Below are positions 1 through 8,888 of a DNA stretch of 64,000 nucleotides, one piece after another (the stretch's first letter is position 1; the number at the start of each line of letters is the position of its first letter). The notes below the pieces were generated by a model that searched no databases, had not been told where the DNA came from, and saw nothing but the letters and a program-made list of their open reading frames with translations. A program made the translations under genes and the position numbers. Source of the stretch: UBA993 sp964485855 (GTDB lineage Bacteria > Bacillota > Dethiobacteria > DTU022); NCBI GenBank assembly GCA_964485855.1, contig CAZAKI010000004.1:1-64000 (forward strand), given 5' to 3'.

Positions 1-60
1 AGTTTTTGTTCCAAGATAATACTACACAGCCCGTTAACAAATGTCCAGTTTTACAGCTAT

Positions 61-94
61 AAAGAGGGAGTGCGTTGATCCGCTCTCCCTCTTT
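61..94 (-). terminator. Putative terminator of the fdrA-xdh operon
   Basis: A 10-bp perfect stem (AAAGAGGGAG pairing with CTCCCTCTTT, loop of 14) lies just past the stop codon of the last gene of the minus-strand xdh operon. The T tract after it is short (TTTATA), so it is a plausible but not ideal intrinsic terminator. Nothing else is recognisable in bases 1-119. Confidence 0.6.
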
Positions 95-119
95 GCCCTT
101 TTCCTTAGTTTCCCTAATA

Positions 120-2417
120 TTACCTTTTTGCTTTGATTGCCTGCCAGACTCTTTCCGGCGTTAAGGGGAAAGTGTTGACATCAATATCCAAGGCATTACA
201 TACGGCATTGGCGATAGCGGGAGCAACCCCGATCATCGGTTGTTCACCGATACCCCTAACGCCATAGGGCCCTTTTTCTTCAGGAGTTTCGATTAAGAAA
301 CTGTCGATATGTGGAGTATTATCGATTGAAGAAATCTTATAATCGGTAAAGTTACGGTTTAGCATTACTCCTTTATCGAATTTAACTTCTTCATAAAGAG
401 CCGTTGAAAGCCCCATAATTGTCCCACCGTGCAGCTGGACATGACAGAGCTGCGGGTTAACGGCTTTGCCAACATCAAGTGAGCTGGCCAGCTGCAGAAC
501 AGTAATGACCCCGGTTTCCGGGTCCACTTCTACTTCAGCCGCTGTAGCTCCAAAGCAGTAAAACATACCCGGATTACCCTGGCCGGTTTCCGGGTCAAGG
601 TTGGTCATGTTGCTGGGTATAAATGATCCGCGTCCGATGATTGGTCCGGCAATCCCTTCGCCGGTGCATTTCTTGCAGCTGTCAGCAACTTCACGGATAG
701 TAGCCTTGATATTTGAGTCTTTAGTTGAATAAACCATCTTGCCGTCGAAAGTAAGATCTTCCACCGGCACTCCAAGCAAATTTGCAGCCACTTTATAGAT
801 CTGACCCATCGCATCGGCCGCAGCCATTTTAACAGAATTACCACAAGTATAGGTGATCCGACTGCCGACACTCTGCCATTCGTATGGTGTAAAGTCGGTA
901 TCTGGGACCTTGATATCGATTTTTTCAATCGGGATATTCAAGCCTTCTGCTGCAATCTGGCTGATAGCAGTAAGCATACCCTGGCCCATTTCGGTAGCAC
1001 CTACCATCACATGAGCGCTACCATCTTCATTGATGCGAATAATCGCCGATGAAGAAGCGTTGCTAGGCTGTGCTGGGCATTTGACCAAGCCCGAAATACC
1101 TTTACCGCGGAACTTGCCTTCTGTTTTACCCCAACCAATTTTATCGGCAACTGTTTTCAGGCATTTATCGAAAGCAACGTTATGAACAACCTGACCGGCT
1201 GCAGTAGTTGATCCATCTTTCATACCGTTAATCAAGCGTAATTCTAAAGGATCCATCTTCAATTCCCTGGCTATTTCTTCCATCTGGCGTTCAATACCCC
1301 ACTGCATTTCGCACATGCCAAAACCACGCACCGGTCCACCAATTGAGTTGTTGGTATAGACGCAGTAAGAATCGGTTTTGACATTGGGTATATCGTATGC
1401 GCCGGTTGAAGTGTAGCCGGCTGCCCGGACTATGTTAACCCCGTATTCGGTGTAGGCCCCGCCGTCCCAGATCATCTTATATTCAAGGGCGGTAATTCTA
1501 CCATCTTTTCGCACACCGGTTTTCAGATGCGAGTAAAGGCCCTGACGCGTAAAAGTACCCTGCATATCTTCTTCACGGTTAAAGACGATTTTAACCACGT
1601 AACCAGGGAATTTCATCGCCACAGGTATCACCAGACCTTCTAAGGAAGCTCCGGCTTTACCACCAAAACCACCACCGATATAACTGGAAATAATCCTGAT
1701 GTTTTGCATCGGCATTTCAAAGGTTTTTGCTAACAGCTGGCGCACAACATTCGGGGACTGAGCAGTGCTCCAGACTGTGAGCTTGCCTCCCGGGGTCCAA
1801 TGGGCAGCTGCTTTGTGGGTTTCGATTGGGACATGCTGCATTTGTGGTAATTGAAAATCACGTTCAACAATCAGATCTGCTTCGGCGAAACCTTTTTCAA
1901 CATCGCCTTTGCGCAGCTTAAAGTGATTGCTAATATTGGTGCCCGGAACGGGATAAAAAATGGGAACCCTTTCGTACTCTTCCAGGTTTTCATGTACCAG
2001 AGGAGAACCGGGCTTCATTCCTTCGCGCGGGTCAAAGACACCGGGTAGTTCTTCATACTCAACTTCAATTAACTCAACTGCTTCTGCGGCTGCTCTCTCG
2101 CTGACCGCGGCAACGATCGCTACCGGCTCACCGAAAAAGCGCACCTTCTCCATAGCTACGAAATCACGGTCAACCAAGTATAATCCGATCTTGTTAGGAT
2201 AGTCTTTGCCGGTCAATACAACTTTTACACCCGGATGAGCCTGGGCTTTGCTAATATCAAGTTTCTTAATCTTGCCATGGGCCACAGTGCTTTTCTTCAT
2301 CTTAACGTAGAGCAGTGGGCCGAGAAAACGATCGTCAATAAACTCGGCTGCGCCGGTTACCTTATCAACGCCGTCTCGACGCTTGACCGAAGTTCCCACA
2401 TATTTTAAATCAGCCAT
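120..2417 (-). CDS. xdhA: Xanthine dehydrogenase, molybdopterin-binding subunit
   Basis: Large catalytic subunit (765 aa) of a cytoplasmic xanthine-oxidase-family hydroxylase. It carries the Mo-pterin and hydroxylates a purine with water as oxygen donor, passing electrons to the [2Fe-2S] and FAD subunits. Visible family signatures are GGGFGGK at residues 248-254, VRGFG at 363-367 and the C-terminal GIGEQP with the expected catalytic Glu at 725. The length matches bacterial XdhA (about 750-770 aa). The ATG has AAGGAGG 7 nt upstream. It is the last gene of the unit fdrA, small ORF, DUF1116, xdhB, xdhC, xdhA. Purine specificity is inferred from the PucR regulator, NCS2 permease and oxamate carbamoyltransferase genes nearby; the sequence alone does not exclude another heteroaromatic substrate. 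Confidence 0.88.
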   Translation of the reverse strand: MADLKYVGTSVKRRDGVDKVTGAAEFIDDRFLGPLLYVKMKKSTVAHGKIKKLDISKAQAHPGVKVVLTGKDYPNKIGLYLVDRDFVAMEKVRFFGEPVAIVAAVSERAAAEAVELIEVEYEELPGVFDPREGMKPGSPLVHENLEEYERVPIFYPVPGTNISNHFKLRKGDVEKGFAEADLIVERDFQLPQMQHVPIETHKAAAHWTPGGKLTVWSTAQSPNVVRQLLAKTFEMPMQNIRIISSYIGGGFGGKAGASLEGLVIPVAMKFPGYVVKIVFNREEDMQGTFTRQGLYSHLKTGVRKDGRITALEYKMIWDGGAYTEYGVNIVRAAGYTSTGAYDIPNVKTDSYCVYTNNSIGGPVRGFGMCEMQWGIERQMEEIARELKMDPLELRLINGMKDGSTTAAGQVVHNVAFDKCLKTVADKIGWGKTEGKFRGKGISGLVKCPAQPSNASSSAIIRINEDGSAHVMVGATEMGQGMLTAISQIAAEGLNIPIEKIDIKVPDTDFTPYEWQSVGSRITYTCGNSVKMAAADAMGQIYKVAANLLGVPVEDLTFDGKMVYSTKDSNIKATIREVADSCKKCTGEGIAGPIIGRGSFIPSNMTNLDPETGQGNPGMFYCFGATAAEVEVDPETGVITVLQLASSLDVGKAVNPQLCHVQLHGGTIMGLSTALYEEVKFDKGVMLNRNFTDYKISSIDNTPHIDSFLIETPEEKGPYGVRGIGEQPMIGVAPAIANAVCNALDIDVNTFPLTPERVWQAIKAKR

Positions 2418-2436
2418 TTATATTCCTCCTTTCGCC

Positions 2437-2910
2437 TTATTTTTTCGTAGAGGCCTTGATAGCCTCCCTGATTTCCTGGTATGCACCGCAACGGCAAAGA
2501 TTGCCGCTAAGTGCCTCATTGATATCTTGATCAGTCGGGTTTGGCTTACGCTGCAGTAAAGCTTTACTGGCCATGATCATGCCCGGGGTGCAGTAACCGC
2601 ATTGAAAAGCGGCATGATCGATAAAAGCTTGCTGCAGTTTGTCAAGTTCACCATTTTTTGAAAGCCCTTCAATGGTAGTAAGTTCCTTGCCATCCAATTC
2701 AACAGCTAAAACCAAGCAGCTGTTTACCGGTTTGCCATCAAGCAAAACGGTACAAGCACCGCACTCGCCAATTTCGCAACCTTCTTTTGTTCCTTTTAAA
2801 TTCAGTTCTTCACGGATAAATTTTAGCAAAGTCTGACCAACTATTGCTTCCCTGGTTTCACGATCTCCGTTTACTGTAAAGTTTATGGTTATTTTTTTTG
2901 TCATCTTCAC
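2437..2910 (-). CDS. xdhC: Xanthine dehydrogenase, [2Fe-2S] subunit
   Basis: Electron-transfer subunit (157 aa) linking the Mo site to FAD. It shows both iron-sulfur domains of the family: the plant-ferredoxin-type N-terminal cluster with Cys 45, 50, 53 and 65, and the all-alpha C-terminal cluster with Cys 104, 107, 139 and 141 (motifs CGYCTPG and LCRCGAY). Its start overlaps the end of the FAD-subunit gene by 4 nt (ATGA), so the two are translationally coupled, and xdhA follows after 19 nt. The name follows E. coli usage; Bacillus calls this subunit PucE. Confidence 0.9.
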   Translation of the reverse strand: MKMTKKITINFTVNGDRETREAIVGQTLLKFIREELNLKGTKEGCEIGECGACTVLLDGKPVNSCLVLAVELDGKELTTIEGLSKNGELDKLQQAFIDHAAFQCGYCTPGMIMASKALLQRKPNPTDQDINEALSGNLCRCGAYQEIREAIKASTKK

Positions 2911-3737
2911 ACCCCCATCGTCTGTTCCAATCCACGACGGATTAGAACTTCGGCAATATGGTAGCGGTATTCACGCGAGCCTCTTAAGTCAGTAATCGGT
3001 GATATATCTTCATGGACTAGACTTGCAGCCTTAGCCCAGTCTTTTTCGCCACCTTCATTAATTGCTTTTTCAACCTGCAGAGCCCTTACCGGGGTCGGAG
3101 CAACAGCTCCTACCGCAATACGAACCCGATCGCCCCAACTTTGGACTGCCACCCCAACGGTTGAAAGGTCAACCGATCCGGTTCGGGAGGCCTTAATATA
3201 GGTTCCTTTTCCCTGAGGGTAGGGCTTAGGTATTAATACAGAATGCACCAATTCGCCCTTCTTGAGAGCTGTCTTTCCCGGTCCGATAAAGAATTCTTCA
3301 ATCGGCATTGATCTTTTTTGTTCCGGCCCAACCAGGTTGATCACAGCAGCCAAGCTATAGAGCGGTGCTGCAGTATCGGCAGCTGGAGATGCATTACAGA
3401 TATTGCCGGCTAAGGTTGCCCGGTTGCGAATAGCATAGCTGCCAACACTGTGGGCTCCTTCAGCCAGAGGCGCAGCATGCTTGATAATCGGTTCAAATAG
3501 AGCCACTTGATTGAGAGTAACCGCAGCGCCAATCGTAATGCCGGCATCATCTTCCTTCAAAACCTGCAGCTCTTCAAGCCCCTTTATATCAACCAGTAAA
3601 CGGGGGGCAAATTTGCCACCGCGCATACCTACCATCAGGTCTGTGCCTCCCGCCAGCGGAAAAACCTGTTCGCCACTTTTAAGTTGTTCGAAGGCCTGTT
3701 TTAGATTCTCACACTTTACATAGTCGTAAGTAAGCAT
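2907..3737 (-). CDS. xdhB: Xanthine dehydrogenase, FAD-binding subunit
   Basis: FAD subunit (276 aa) of the molybdenum hydroxylase; it takes electrons from the [2Fe-2S] centres and gives them to NAD or another acceptor. FAD-binding motifs are visible at residues 28-33 (LAGGTD) and around 103-115 (IRNRATLAGNICN), followed by the CO-dehydrogenase-flavoprotein C-terminal domain. There is no inserted [4Fe-4S] loop of the 4-hydroxybenzoyl-CoA reductase type, which favours xanthine dehydrogenase. A GGAGGTGATC sequence precedes the ATG. It lies 42 nt after the DUF1116 gene and overlaps xdhC. Confidence 0.88.
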   Translation of the reverse strand: MLTYDYVKCENLKQAFEQLKSGEQVFPLAGGTDLMVGMRGGKFAPRLLVDIKGLEELQVLKEDDAGITIGAAVTLNQVALFEPIIKHAAPLAEGAHSVGSYAIRNRATLAGNICNASPAADTAAPLYSLAAVINLVGPEQKRSMPIEEFFIGPGKTALKKGELVHSVLIPKPYPQGKGTYIKASRTGSVDLSTVGVAVQSWGDRVRIAVGAVAPTPVRALQVEKAINEGGEKDWAKAASLVHEDISPITDLRGSREYRYHIAEVLIRRGLEQTMGV

Positions 3738-3779
3738 TTGACTGGATCACCTCCATTTAAAATATTTACTTAATTACTA

Positions 3780-5081
3780 TTATTTAGCCAGCTCTTTCAG
3801 TGCTGCAACAAATATTTCCATCGGCGGTTTAACAATACCGGCCCCAACCTGCCCGACCCCGGCATCTTTATGCGCTATACCGGTATTAATACGCGGAACA
3901 ATTCCTTTTTCCACTACCTTGCGGACATCGATACCAGTCGGGGTTCCTTTGAAGTCCATGGCGGGGATGTTGAAGTTATTATTTTCCGCCACTGTAATCT
4001 CATACATTTCATTGGTTGCTTCAAAAGCATCGGCTGGCGAGCCACCGATAAAGTTGACAATCGCCGGTGCTGCAGCCATGGCGAAGCCACCGATACCAAC
4101 CGTTTCAGTAATAACACTGTCCCCGATATCGGGATTGGCATCGGAAGCCTTGAAGCCTGAGAAGTAAAGCCCGTCGGGGACATTGGCCGGTGCAGTAAAC
4201 CATTTATCGCCGGTGCTGCTAACCCTGATGCCAAAGTCGGTTCCGTTGCGGGCCAAGGTAGTAACAACAGTTGAATGCTCAATACCATGGGCAGCCAGAG
4301 CCATGCTCTTACAGGCTGCCATAATGGCATTTAGCGAAGTCAAATCATTACTGTGCATAAAAGCAAGAACTTCAGCAGCAGCAGTTGCCTTACCATCCTT
4401 AAAGTATTCAGACACGTTTGAAAGATCGAGGCGCGGCGCATCGTAATCTTTTTTCTTACCCCATTCGGTTTCAACTATAAACGGAGCAATACTGCGAATG
4501 AAAAGAGAGGTTGTTGCCCGATTCCGATTATGGCCATCGTCACCCATATGCAAGGCTTGAGCGATGATTGACTTAATATCGATTCCCTTAGCCAAATGTA
4601 CAGCTTCTTTGATCACCGATGCATAGACTTCATCCAACCACTTTAAGCGGTTCAGGACCGATTCATCATATGCCCCGTAGCGCAAAACTTTGCCATATCC
4701 TTCATTCATATTTGAGTAAGTAAAACCGCCCCACTCCTTGTCTTCAAGAATGAAAACCATTTGTGAGGGCGTGGTTACTCCGGCCATCGGACCTACGGTG
4801 TTGTAGTGATGACAGGGCGCAAATTCAATATCACCTGAAGCTGCCAGTTTTTCTGCTTCTTCACGGTTTTTAGCTTTTCCTTCATAAATGAGGCCGCCGA
4901 TAATCGCTCCTTTCAGCGGACCACTCATCCTGTCCCAGGTGATTGGCGGTCCGGCATGGAGAAAAAGGTTTTCCTTCATCCCGGGAATAACATCCTTGGC
5001 TCGTCCGACATCAACCCAAACTGGACGGGAAAGCATCATCCTTTTTACTGCTTCCTGATTTGCTTGATCAATCTTACTCAT
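3780..5081 (-). CDS. allG: DUF1116 (YlbE/AllG-type) oxamate carbamoyltransferase subunit
   Basis: A 433-aa YlbE homologue. Recognisable family blocks are an N-terminal HAGPPITWDRM, CHHYNTVGPMAGVT near residue 90, RNGTDFGIRVS in the middle, and a C-terminal segment INTGIAHKDAGVGQVGAG. E. coli fdrA-ylbE-ylbF, once of unknown function, have been reassigned as oxamate carbamoyltransferase (AllFGH), which converts oxalurate and phosphate to oxamate and carbamoyl phosphate in anaerobic allantoin use. Here the gene sits between the fdrA/small-ORF pair and xdhBCA, which supports a purine role. GGAGGTG lies upstream of the ATG. Which subunit carries the active site cannot be read from the sequence. 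Confidence 0.82.
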   Translation of the reverse strand: MSKIDQANQEAVKRMMLSRPVWVDVGRAKDVIPGMKENLFLHAGPPITWDRMSGPLKGAIIGGLIYEGKAKNREEAEKLAASGDIEFAPCHHYNTVGPMAGVTTPSQMVFILEDKEWGGFTYSNMNEGYGKVLRYGAYDESVLNRLKWLDEVYASVIKEAVHLAKGIDIKSIIAQALHMGDDGHNRNRATTSLFIRSIAPFIVETEWGKKKDYDAPRLDLSNVSEYFKDGKATAAAEVLAFMHSNDLTSLNAIMAACKSMALAAHGIEHSTVVTTLARNGTDFGIRVSSTGDKWFTAPANVPDGLYFSGFKASDANPDIGDSVITETVGIGGFAMAAAPAIVNFIGGSPADAFEATNEMYEITVAENNNFNIPAMDFKGTPTGIDVRKVVEKGIVPRINTGIAHKDAGVGQVGAGIVKPPMEIFVAALKELAK

Positions 5082-5102
5082 AAAAATTACACCTCCGCAA
5101 GA

Positions 5103-5270
5103 TTATTTTAATTTATCCAGCAAGCTGAGCAGATCATCATTACCCATAGCGGGCGGCTGCCAGCGTACATGCATAACCGGTGTTTCTCTTTCTTTCAAAG
5201 TTTCGGCAAACCCTTCTAATCCCATATTTATAATTTTCAATTCGCTTCTAAAAAGCTTCTCCACTTGCAT
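5103..5270 (-). CDS. 55-aa protein, probable detached segment of the FdrA/DUF1116 enzyme
   Basis: A short gene starting at an ATG with a near-ideal ribosome site (GGAGGTCG directly before it) and ending 21 nt before the DUF1116 start; fdrA ends 71 nt upstream. The protein starts MQVEKLFRSELKIINMG and contains the core MHVRWQPPAMGNDDLL. From memory, an I/V-N-x-G-L-E-x-F-A ... V-x-V-x-W-x-PPAGG block like this occurs as a terminal segment in some FdrA/DUF1116-family proteins. The conserved look, strong SD and tight spacing argue for a real subunit of the oxamate carbamoyltransferase. The match to larger homologues is recalled, not computed. Confidence 0.72.
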   Translation of the reverse strand: MQVEKLFRSELKIINMGLEGFAETLKERETPVMHVRWQPPAMGNDDLLSLLDKLK

Positions 5271-5341
5271 CGACCTCCAATCGGAACAGTAGTTGTGAGT
5301 AATAATATTTTAAGCTATTTTCTTCCATCAGCACCAACGTT

Positions 5342-6886
5342 TCAAGAAAGTAAGGCGCCAATAAATGATACAGCATCGGCATTGCTGGGGAATACTAATA
5401 CGCCTGCTTTTTCCAACTTGGCAACCTGTTTGTCACGTTGCTGCGGATCGGCATCAGTTCCACATACTGAAGTAACAAAGATAATCTGTCGATTCTCTTT
5501 GGCAGCAATTGATTGTGCTTCATGAATTGCTTCCAATGCTGAGCCAGCCGGATCAGGGTGGGCATTATAGCCAAGCACTAGGTCGATCATGATTACTGCT
5601 GTTTTAGGATCTTTTGCCTCATTGATGATCCTGCTGTTTCTCAGCGCCGGATCAATCATCGGGTGCAGACGCCCCTGGGTAAATTCATCTTCCCCAAAAT
5701 CAATAACCGTATGTTTGACACTCTTGTAAACGTCAGCGATTTTCTCTGCCTGTTTATAACTTAAATTCGTATAGATTGGCTTAACTTGATCCTGTAGCAT
5801 AATTAGAGCTTCGTACGCCAGGGTTCCGCCAGAATAAAGCGCTCTTAAGTATTTTTGTTTTTCTGTGAGCTTATTTTTGACCTTAGCCGCCAAATCACTA
5901 TAGTCTTTAACTACTCCTTCCGTCTCTGCCTGCTTGCCGCGAGAAAGGCTTACAGCCAAATAAGCTGCTTCCTTCAAGGTGGCGGCAGGGATGCAGCCTG
6001 CACTGCGAACCTGTTCAAGATCACCGCCTAAAAAGTTTACGACAATCGGCTTATCACTTTTTTCGGCAACAGCCAACACCTTTTCCGTAACCGCCGCATC
6101 AGGTGGTTTGGAGACAATAACCACAACTTTTGTTTGATCGTCTTCCAGGAGGGCTTTCAAACCCATGAGCATACTTATCCCGCCGACTGCTTCCTTGACA
6201 TCCCGACCACCGGTACCAATTCCCTGACTGATCCCTTCACCCAGGTTATTGATCAGGGTCGATACCTCCTGCAGTCCGGTTCCGGCTGCAGCAACAATGC
6301 CAATTTCGCCTTGCTTTACCTCATTGGCAAAAGCCAGCGGCACTCCATTAATAATGGCTGTTCCGCAGTCCGGTCCCATGACCAACAAACCCTTTTCCTC
6401 GGCTTTCTTCTTCAGGGAAATTTCCGTTTCCAGGGTAACGTTATCACTAAAAATCATCACGTTTAGCCCGGCATCAAGAATTTGGTGTACTTCCCTTTCA
6501 ACATAACGGCCGGGGATTGATATCAGGGCCATGTTTGCACCTGGAAAATTCTTAAGAGCCGTTTCAAAGGTACGCGGAACAAATTCGCCAAGCAGATTCT
6601 CTCTTTCCACTGATTTATTCAATTCATCCAAAGCTGACTGAATTGCTTTTTCTGCTTTTTCCTCATTTTCAGCCTTCACTGCAATAATCAGATCATTGGA
6701 ACCGGCACCCTTTTCTACCTCTTCACTCCATAACCCACCGGATTGTAAAAATTTCTTATTATGATCGGTCCCGATGATTACTTCAGCTTCAATCACACCA
6801 TCAAAATTTCTGACTGTGTTTGATAAGCGCATTAGGTAAACCGAATCACGAAATGTGTTTTTTGAAATATAACTTTTTAGAATCAA
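5342..6886 (-). CDS. fdrA: FdrA-family protein (AllF-type oxamate carbamoyltransferase subunit)
   Basis: Member of the FdrA family, with a succinyl-CoA-synthetase-like fold but no proven CoA ligase activity; current literature places it in oxamate carbamoyltransferase with YlbE and YlbF. Visible blocks are GRYVEREVHQILDAG, then MGPDCGTA at about residues 170-177, GISQGIGTGGRD at about 218-229, and a C-terminal NAHPDPAG. The reading frame opens at a TTG at 6895, but that codon touches the GGAGG; the next TTG (6886, codon 4) is 9 nt from it and is preferred, giving 514 aa. It is the first gene of the unit and diverges from pucR. Confidence 0.85.
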   Translation of the reverse strand: MILKSYISKNTFRDSVYLMRLSNTVRNFDGVIEAEVIIGTDHNKKFLQSGGLWSEEVEKGAGSNDLIIAVKAENEEKAEKAIQSALDELNKSVERENLLGEFVPRTFETALKNFPGANMALISIPGRYVEREVHQILDAGLNVMIFSDNVTLETEISLKKKAEEKGLLVMGPDCGTAIINGVPLAFANEVKQGEIGIVAAAGTGLQEVSTLINNLGEGISQGIGTGGRDVKEAVGGISMLMGLKALLEDDQTKVVVIVSKPPDAAVTEKVLAVAEKSDKPIVVNFLGGDLEQVRSAGCIPAATLKEAAYLAVSLSRGKQAETEGVVKDYSDLAAKVKNKLTEKQKYLRALYSGGTLAYEALIMLQDQVKPIYTNLSYKQAEKIADVYKSVKHTVIDFGEDEFTQGRLHPMIDPALRNSRIINEAKDPKTAVIMIDLVLGYNAHPDPAGSALEAIHEAQSIAAKENRQIIFVTSVCGTDADPQQRDKQVAKLEKAGVLVFPSNADAVSFIGALLS

Positions 6887-7053
6887 ATAAAACAACCTCC
6901 TACTTCATTTATAATTTTTATTGGCCAGAGGAATTTTGCATAATTATTTTAGATTTGCTTTGACATTTTTAAAAATTAAACATTTATAAGCGATTTCCTT
7001 TAGATTATATCACTAAATTTTAAAATGTCCTTTGTAATTATACTACAAATTAA

Positions 7054-7083
7054 TTGACAAGGTTCTTATTTTCTTGCTATTCT
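7054..7083 (+). promoter_or_regulatory. Candidate sigma-A promoter of pucR
   Basis: TTGACA at 7054-7059 and TATTCT at 7078-7083 with an 18-nt spacer, 37 nt upstream of the preferred pucR start. A second, weaker candidate lies at 6960-6990 (TTGACA, then TATAAG). The 233-nt gap between fdrA and pucR is AT rich. I saw no clear minus-strand promoter or PucR box in it. Confidence 0.5.
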
Positions 7084-7119
7084 GAAGGTAAAGTTGGTTC
7101 CCTTGGGGGGAGAGCAGGC

Positions 7120-8808
7120 ATGCAAAAACAATATGGTATTACGGTTAAAGATGCTTTATCGTTGGATGTCGTTAATCGTCTAAAGGTCGTTGGTGGCAAA
7201 AACGGTCTTGATCGGGTTATCAAGCTGGTCAACGTGATTGAAGTGCCCGATATTATGGACTGGTTAATCGACGGAGAGTTTTTGCTGACAACCGGTTATT
7301 CTTTTCGGGAGTACCCGGAACTGATGCAATCATTAATCCCACGGATGAGTGAGGCAGACAGTGCCGCTTTAGCCATTAAAACCAAACGCTATCTAAACGA
7401 AATACCCGACGAGATTATTACCAGTGCCAATCAGTATAAAATTCCCCTGCTTGAAGTGCCATATGATCTATCTTTCTCCGAAATAATTGCCCCCATCTTA
7501 GGCGTTGTTTTTAGCAAGCAGAATAAAATATTACAAAAACTGGAGCAAGCTCATAAAAAGCTGATGGACTTAGCGTTAAACGGGAGCCCCCTGGAAGAGC
7601 TGTGTAAGGAAACCGGAAAACTCATTGCAAACCCCGTTGCGATTGTTGATCGGGAAGGTTTTATCATCGTCAATGACGACTGTCCTGATAAATATAAATT
7701 CGAGCTCTTTTTTTCCGACGGCAGCATCGAGATCAAAAAAGAAAAATTGCGCTTCGGTAACATCAAAGAGGTAAAATATTCTCTTGAATATGCCGCTGAA
7801 AAAAATGCCCCGCCGACGATTAAAGCCCTGCGCATTCCAATCATTGCTGACAAGTACCAGTTCGGCCACATGGTGGCTATTGTCAACAATCCTGTATTTG
7901 AACCTGACATCTTAACGATGGAAAGGGCGGCAACGATCGCCGCCCTGGAATTTACGAAACGCAAGGCCATCCGTGAAATTGAAAAAAGTTACTATAATGA
8001 CTTTCTTGAAATACTACTTTCGTGTGATTTTGAAAGCAGCAGCGAAATAATCAACCGCGGCCGGGTTTTCAACATCAACCTTGAGCTGCCGACAGCCGTA
8101 ATCCTCATAAACGACAGCAGCTTCGATCAAATTGCTGAAATAAAGCAGTACATTAATATTAATGGCACCCGCTCCAAGGAAGGCCTGTTGAAATTGATCA
8201 ATACTTTTTTTGCCCAGGAAAAAATCGAAAACTTTATTGCCGGTATTAAAGGTAACAATATTGTCATCGTTGGCAGCACACCTGACGACAACGCCAATGC
8301 TAACTTAAAAGATATAGTTACTGAACTGGCAGCTTATTTAAAAAACTCTCTCAGTCCGTCAAAAACATTAAATATCGGCGTCGGCCGCAACTACTCTGAT
8401 TTGCGTCAGATCAATCGTAGCTTTGAAGAGGCCCGTGAATCACTGCGCATTGCCCAGTTGGCAGATCAAAACCAGGTTGTTTTTTTTGATAATCTTGGAT
8501 TTTATAAAATTCTCAGTGAAAAGAATCGCGGAGATCTGGACAGCTTTGTTCAAGAATTGTTAAAGCCGGTTTTCGATTACGATCAAACCCGTAAAGGGGA
8601 ACTGATAAAAACTTTGGAAACTTATTATGAGACAAACCGCAATTTAAAGATGACCTCAACTAAACTTTTTACTCACTACAATACCGTATTATATCGAATT
8701 AAAAAAATTGAAGAGCTAACTGGTTTATGTTTTGACAACCCCGAAGATGTTTTGAACCTTGAAATAGCAGTCAATATCCTGAAGCTCTTTCGCAGCCAAA
8801 AGGTTTGA
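7120..8808 (+). CDS. pucR: PucR-family transcriptional regulator of purine catabolism
   Basis: A 562-aa regulator with the PucR layout: N-terminal purine-catabolism domain (about residues 5-125, starting ITVKDALSLDVVNRLKVVGG), a long central GAF/GGDEF-like region, and a C-terminal PucR helix-turn-helix (about 490-555, NRNLKMTSTKLFTHYNTVLYRIKK). The reading frame is open back to a TTG at 7054, but that TTG is the -35 box; the ATG at 7120 has GGGGGGAG 5-10 nt upstream and starts right at the domain. It is divergent from the fdrA-xdh operon and beside an NCS2 permease gene, so it probably controls both in response to a purine or ureide signal (inference). Confidence 0.85.
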   Translation: MQKQYGITVKDALSLDVVNRLKVVGGKNGLDRVIKLVNVIEVPDIMDWLIDGEFLLTTGYSFREYPELMQSLIPRMSEADSAALAIKTKRYLNEIPDEIITSANQYKIPLLEVPYDLSFSEIIAPILGVVFSKQNKILQKLEQAHKKLMDLALNGSPLEELCKETGKLIANPVAIVDREGFIIVNDDCPDKYKFELFFSDGSIEIKKEKLRFGNIKEVKYSLEYAAEKNAPPTIKALRIPIIADKYQFGHMVAIVNNPVFEPDILTMERAATIAALEFTKRKAIREIEKSYYNDFLEILLSCDFESSSEIINRGRVFNINLELPTAVILINDSSFDQIAEIKQYININGTRSKEGLLKLINTFFAQEKIENFIAGIKGNNIVIVGSTPDDNANANLKDIVTELAAYLKNSLSPSKTLNIGVGRNYSDLRQINRSFEEARESLRIAQLADQNQVVFFDNLGFYKILSEKNRGDLDSFVQELLKPVFDYDQTRKGELIKTLETYYETNRNLKMTSTKLFTHYNTVLYRIKKIEELTGLCFDNPEDVLNLEIAVNILKLFRSQKV

Positions 8809-8833
8809 TCGAAAGCTAGAGCTATAAGAATTC

Positions 8834-8867
8834 AAAAAGGGGCCGGTATAAATTCCGGCCCCTTTTT
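8834..8867. terminator. Bidirectional intrinsic terminator between pucR and the permease gene
   Basis: A 13-bp perfect inverted repeat, AAAAAGGGGCCGG and CCGGCCCCTTTTT around an 8-nt loop. It gives a GC stem with a U tract in either direction, so it can end both convergent transcripts. Confidence 0.92.
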
Positions 8868-8888
8868 ACTAAAGCGGCTAAGCAGTTA

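Noticed and set aside
3914..4330. 138-aa open frame within the DUF1116 gene
   Set aside because: It is on the same strand but another frame, has no ribosome site and low-complexity composition, and lies inside a well-conserved gene.
7054..7119. PucR N-terminal extension from the TTG at 7054
   Set aside because: The TTG is the -35 box of the promoter, and the ATG at 7120 has a strong SD and begins at the domain.
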